64,000 nucleotides of DNA from Cheiracanthium punctorium (taxonomy: Eukaryota; Arthropoda; Arachnida; Araneae; Cheiracanthiidae): assembly GCA_038373885.1 (NCBI GenBank), contig JAWZYV010019947.1:634001-698000 (forward strand). The letters run 5' to 3'. The position numbers and the translations under genes are program-made. Below, one piece after another: positions 59,326 through 64,000 of the stretch (position 1 is its first letter; every line of letters starts with the position of its first letter). Under the pieces are notes generated by a model, which saw only the letters and a program-made list of their open reading frames with translations, was not told where the DNA came from and ran no database searches.

Positions 59326-60852
59326 TACTAAAACATGTATTTTTAAATTTACTAAAATGAAAAATACAAGAAAATGATTGCCTTTGGCAAATTATGTACC
59401 TTCGTAGCAGTTTCTAACGTACGTATGAACTTCCTCCTCGAAAAAATAATATTTGCAGTTTCAAACATAAAATACTTTTCATAATAACATACTTTTCCAT
59501 AACAACGGGCGCCACTTCTAAACAAAAGCAACGTGCAGCAAGTAATCTTCTCAACAAACTCAATGAACCTAACCCGTGCTCAGTTTACTTCGTTTGAAAC
59601 TAACCGCACTCAGTTTTATATACGAACGTTCTATGTTTAAACTGAATGCACTGTTTCCTTTACGAACACCTTAGATGGAAACTCGTTTGGTGTTTACGAA
59701 TGCGGCCCCAACCTCATTTTCAGTTATTTCTGTTTGGCAATAGTTTAGTTTTGAATTTTTTTTCCTTGTCTGCACTAAAAATTTATAAGCTGTAGATTTT
59801 CAAAAATTATCTAATTCCATTTGAAGAATTTCTTTTTCAGGGATCGATTACTGAACATAGTATTGTAAAGTATGTACAAAAATCAGCTGCTACAATCCTT
59901 TGCCTTTTACTTTTTAAATAAACATATTGGTAAACAATCCTTTATTCCTTTAAAATTAGCGTACTATATTTTTCCTAGTTTTTAGCGATGCATGTAGTAA
60001 TGTGTGTCTTTTTCCTATGCTGTATTATTATTTCACAAATATTAAACTTCAGTTGGATTTCTTTCTAGAACGAACGTAGTTCTCATCTTGACATCATGTT
60101 CTGTATTTTATTTAGAGCAAACTTATTATCATCTGCCCCCTGCTGTTTTTCAAGGTCAGGCTTTTTTCAGATTGCAGTAGGTCATTATTAAGGCCATTCT
60201 TGTGTGAATTATTTTCTCTGCTCGCAAACGGATCTGTTTCAAGGTATTTATAAGTGTTCCTATCCTATCTTAAGGTTTAAAAGATGTCTGTTTGATAAAA
60301 ATTGGTAATTTTCTATCTGTTATACATCAGTATATTTTAAAGGTATGCAGTTCTGTTTCCGGGGTTTTATTAGAAGTATCTAATCATGCGATAAATTTAT
60401 TTTTGTGTGGTTGAAAATAAAACATTTTAATTCATCACTTAAACAAGGTAATTTTCCAGTTGATTCCTACTTTAACGTCCACCCCTATTTCGCCAAACTA
60501 ATAAATGAATCATCGCACGTTTACAAACTTTCCAGTTTGAAGTTTCGTACTCCAATACAAACTGGAATTTAACACATTAGAAAGTTAAATCCCTTCACAA
60601 ATTGCAATGCAATTGATTAAAATGTCCCTTTTATGAAATTACAATCACCTAAAACGTCCCTTTCTCAAAAATACAGTTGATTAAAGTTGACAGTTGTTTT
60701 ACAGTTGATTAATTGGCATTTTACCTTGTATTTCAGTTTGTTTTTTAAATTGTTTTAATTAAAAAGTGACTTTCGCAAAAGTTGTTATGAACACAAAAAT
60801 GGGACCTTAAAAAAAATTTCTCTATCGACCATTGGTTTTGTAACACCTATAA
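59326..60852. other. No exon recognised; possible 5' region of the METTL7-like gene
   Basis: The METTL7-like exon at 61,907 is preceded by an acceptor, so a 5' exon or promoter should lie upstream, perhaps here or beyond. I recognise no promoter. Sequence at 59,560-59,700 repeats 'ctcagtttt' and 'acgaac' loosely. Confidence 0.35.
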
Positions 60853-60854
60853 TA

Positions 60855-61698
60855 CAGTGCACTCCCAGAAATCCGCACTGCTCGGGGGGAGGGTTTGTGC
60901 AGATTTCAGGGTATAAATTTAAAACAGTATTTTTACCATAAAAATTTAACTTTCATATAACTACACTTAAGAGTAAGAAAATTAAATATATGATGACAGC
61001 AAATGAAATTATTCATTGCTATACCAAAATTATTTATTATGTTAAAATTATTTATTTGCAAACATCTTTGTTAGTGTAGTTTGCTGTAACACTTTAGGAT
61101 GCTCTAATCTGAGCTTCTTTTGAATATTATACATAACCATAATTTCCTGGTCAGCGATACATTTTTGTTGTTCGAGAAATTTTAAATACCCAATATAATC
61201 ATTCATCCAAAAAAAATTTTCAGTTTCTGTGTCAGAATCTTCTGTTGTTGGCTTTATCACACTTTGTACAATTTCCTCGTCTGTCATTTGAAATTCAACA
61301 GGTTCATCCTGATTGAGCATCCAGTCAACAATTTGCTCTCTTCTTCATCCATATTCGTTCCCTCACATTTGCTCTCGGCATACAGGAGTAACTTGTTTGC
61401 CTTGTCCTTAGCCAAATTATTCCTAAATCCGCTCCACTTAAAGTCATCACTTTCTGCGTCAATGAATAAAGAAGATTGCCATAAATTGTGCCAGGCATTT
61501 ACTAATGTGGCTTTTGAAACGTAATCCCACGAAATCACTTATGGAAAATCGGCAATTCGCTAACAAAAATAATTCACCATGATGACGAATGACGTCATAT
61601 TCGCTGTTAAATTTCAATCTTAATTAACTGCGAATTTCACTGTTTATGTTCGCATACGCATGCGGATTTCTGGTCGGCGGATTTTCGGGAGTCGACTG
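60855..61698 (-). mobile_element. 844-bp internally deleted Tigger element
   Basis: The ends are CAGTGCACTCCCAGAAATCCGC and the complement of CAGTCGACTCCCGAAAATCCGC, flanked by TA on each side (60,853-60,854 and 61,699-61,700). It retains the C-terminal part of a transposase on the minus strand. Another similar terminus (cagtcgactctctgaaatctgc) starts at 63,657. It lies only 183 bases upstream of the METTL7-like exon's acceptor. Confidence 0.85.
61048..61538 (-). pseudogene. Tigger/jerky-type transposase C-terminal fragment
   Basis: Two overlapping open blocks (61,538-61,284 and 61,320-61,048) are in different frames. The first has 'SKATLVNAWHNLWQSSLF', the K-x-x-x-x-AW..LW block that follows the DDE domain in Tigger/jerky proteins. 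The second has 'MTDEEIVQSVI' and 'EDSDTETE', the acidic C-terminal segment of the family. The HTH and DDE core are deleted. Confidence 0.75.
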
Positions 61699-61906
61699 TA
61701 TACATTTTAAAATAAAAATTAGAGTGATATACAGATTTCTTTTTGCGGTAGAAGTTTTAATGTTCTCATTTTTGCTAAAGCATTTTTATTTAAACTGAAA
61801 AAAAAAAAAAGTTTCAAGTGGTTTTTAATTTGACATACATATTGTAAAATTGGTGAAAATAATAAACCTGTTTTCTTTCAGAGCATTGAAGTTGTTTTTT
61901 CATAAA

Positions 61907-62425
61907 ATGGAGGTTGCTGTTTGTGGTGTACTTACTGGTATATGGTGGATGTCATCGGCAACTGTTCTTCTTCCATTTCTATTTCTTCTTAAATATAGCA
62001 AATTTTTTAGGGACAGGTGGTTTTCATATATCTTTATGAAATGGTTGAAGGTTTTTTTTGAGCCAAAACTGTTACCACTTCGCAAAAAAGCCTTTGATCT
62101 TTTGAAAGAAAATTTATCTGAAAGAGACGCATCTAAGCCATTAAAAGTATTGGAAATAGGTGTTGGTTCTGGAGCAAATTTGCAATTCTATCCTGAAAAT
62201 TGTCAGTTGACTGCATTAGACATGAATGTTAACTTTGACACCTATTTTCGTCAAAATCAACAAAAGTATCCGCATATCATGTATGAAAAAACGGTTGTAT
62301 CCTTTGCAGAAGATATGAAAGATATTGAGGACTCTTCCATGGATGTGGTGATATCAACTTATGTCCTTTGCTCTGTAATGCGAATGAGTGATGTCATGAA
62401 AGAAATCAAAAGGGTATTAAAGCCT
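61907..62425 (+). CDS. METTL7-like methyltransferase, N-terminal coding exon
   Basis: The exon follows the acceptor 'ttttctttcag' (61,881) and ends at donor GTAAGT (62,426). From the ATG at 61,907 it encodes exactly 173 residues. Residues 1-30 are a hydrophobic membrane anchor (MEVAVCGVLTGIWW... LLPFLFLLKY), as in METTL7A/B (TMT1A/B), which sit in the ER or lipid-droplet membrane. SAM-binding motif I is VLEIGVGSGAN (81-91), followed by FYPENC. The motif II acidic residue lies in ALDMN (103-107), and the later motif 'SSMDVVISTYVLCSV' (143-157) matches the family's 'VCTLVLCSV'. The exon ends in 'RVLKP', where the family continues 'GG.FYF.EHV'. That exon lies beyond the window or was not seen. 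Codons upstream of the ATG are open back to the acceptor, so a start in an earlier exon cannot be excluded. Mammalian members methylate alkyl thiols; activity here is inferred. Confidence 0.9.
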
Positions 62426-64000
62426 GTAAGTGTATTAGCATATTTTATCATTTTACCACCCCACCCCTCTCCCTTTAATTCAAGGTTTAATTTAGGAGGA
62501 TTTTCATAAAATTAAATTTGTATTTTAATATATTTGTTAACCCCGTGGCAGAAACAGGGCGACACAGCAACATTGTCATAGAAATAGAACGATCCTCTGC
62601 AAAAAAATTGTCTTCAACAGAGTTGAAAAATGCACTGAAGACCACTTTCATGTAATTGCAATATTCAGTTAACAATGTTTAAATGCACTTTACAGTAAAA
62701 TCATACAAGCCGGTGTGCACCCCCCGGCGTTGCCAAGCCCCAGCAACTGTCGCCAACCATTTTGCAGGATCAGCAAAGTATTTTAACACATTAAAATTGC
62801 ACATATATTCCACTAACAAAAACATTAAAAGAAAATACACTGTCCATATTTAACCTAAAAAATGTCAGCAAATTCAGTAACAGGCAATTTAAAATGAGCA
62901 AACAGTGGACCATTTTAAACAAAAAAACTACAGTGGATTAAGCAACCTAGTTGTACAGCTAATGTAAACTGGGCAAACACTGGCCCATTTTCAACTCAAA
63001 AAAAAACATTGGTGGATTAAACAACCTAGTTGTACACCTGATATAAAGTCAGTATAATTAGAATAGCACATAAATAGCACTTACGACAACATAAAAACAT
63101 CAAATATCAATTTAAAATTCAAGTTAAAAACCTTAAACATTGCAAAGATTCGCTAAAAAAAAAAGCACTTACCTTCATTTTTTTAAATTAACCACTCAGA
63201 AATGCCCTAACACCCACTGGCTTATAACGTAAAACCAGCATGATTTCTTTTATTTACTTTTATATTGACATTGCATTTCTAACAAACACACACAGCGGCT
63301 GATAACGTAAAACCAACATGCTATCTTTTATTGAGCTTTATATTCACACCATATTTCTAACAAACACACACACTTTCTTTTCATACAATAACATAACATA
63401 TTTCATTCCCTTCCATCCATAACATGAAACAATTTCAAATTCCCAAACTGACGATACACGTCTTTTTATGGTTGCCAGTCAAAAATACCACTGGCAGGTT
63501 ACTTGACTCCCGCTATACATCGCCCACCCTGGCACCAGAACGATCACCAAATGAAACATAAACACAAACATTGATATGTAAACAAGCACCGGATATGCAA
63601 TATAGTCCCACTTCACAACTGCCCATGCACACTGTACATGCATGCATGCATAAATACAGTCGACTCTCTGAAATCTGCACACCTATAATCCGCGATAATT
63701 TTTAGATGTAAACAGTGAAATTTGCAGTTAACAGTTAAGTAACACTAGGAAATTATGGGTGAGTTGAGTTGTAGAATTAAAAGAAATTTTATGCTATTTT
63801 TCATATTTTTTGCATATATCTAATTAAAATTGTTCTTTTAACCCATCTAAGAAAGTCTGAGCAGTAAAATGAAAGCATGATTAGCTGACAGAAAAGATTC
63901 TGAGAGACAATCTCGCACACTCAGTTAACGAAACGTGTATTATTTTGATTTTCATTTTTTATTGAAAGAAAGAGAAATTTTCAAAAAATTTCTCTTGAAG
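62426..64000 (+). other. METTL7-like intron with tandem duplications and a Tigger end
   Basis: Two small tandem duplications are present. Around 62,897-63,045 a ~75-base unit carries 'gcaaaca.tgg.ccattttaa' and 'gtggattaa.caacctagttgtaca'. Around 63,221-63,372 a ~78-base unit carries 'gataacgtaaaaccaacatg' and 'atttctaacaaacacacaca'. A Tigger-type terminus starts at 63,657 and points right. No exon was recognised. Confidence 0.5.

Overview
This window looks like nuclear DNA from an arthropod, most likely a chelicerate such as a spider. It is AT-rich, and its genes are split by very long introns. Most of the sequence is a mosaic of DNA transposons (hAT, Tigger/pogo, Tc1/mariner-like, P/THAP), Helitrons, tRNA-derived SINEs and MITEs. 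I see no prokaryotic operons, rRNA, CRISPR or plausible functional tRNA. The lineage call rests on general character and on transposon protein families I associate with arthropods. No search was run.

Two host genes can be supported. On the minus strand, three exons at about 35.4-35.6, 25.5-25.7 and 17.0-17.5 kb join in phase and encode a CD2BP2-like protein, the U5 snRNP 52K GYF adaptor. The introns are about 9.7 and 8.0 kb, and the C-terminal GYF exon was not found. On the plus strand near the right edge, one exon (61,907-62,425) encodes the N-terminal three quarters of a METTL7-like membrane-anchored methyltransferase, which runs off the window. A possible 75-base exon on the plus strand at 24.64 kb is weakly supported.

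Layout. 0-6.3 kb: Helitrons carrying internal repeats and nested MITEs. 7.9-11.3 kb: a SINE, a hAT end, and an element with ~220-bp inverted ends that holds a broken unclassified transposon ORF. 11.3-17 kb: mostly unexplained AT-rich DNA. 17-35.6 kb: the CD2BP2-like gene. Its introns hold a tRNA-type SINE, two Helitrons joined head to tail, a hAT with perfect 8-bp target duplications, a near full-length decayed unclassified transposon ORF, a mariner-like element and more Helitrons. 36-42 kb: hAT MITEs, a hAT carrying two large foldbacks, another MITE, a SINE with 12-bp target duplications, and a ZMYM-like hAT relic. 43-46 kb: a Tigger element interrupted by three SINEs and a Helitron. 47.4-49.6 kb: a P-element/THAP relic. 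52.5-53.8 kb: local duplications. 54.9-59.3 kb: a 4.26-kb hAT inserted into a SINE. 60.9-61.7 kb: a short Tigger element just upstream of the METTL7-like exon.

Most information lies in insertion order and target-site duplications, which can be read exactly at several places. All transposase reading frames seen are broken, so these elements look non-autonomous or dead.
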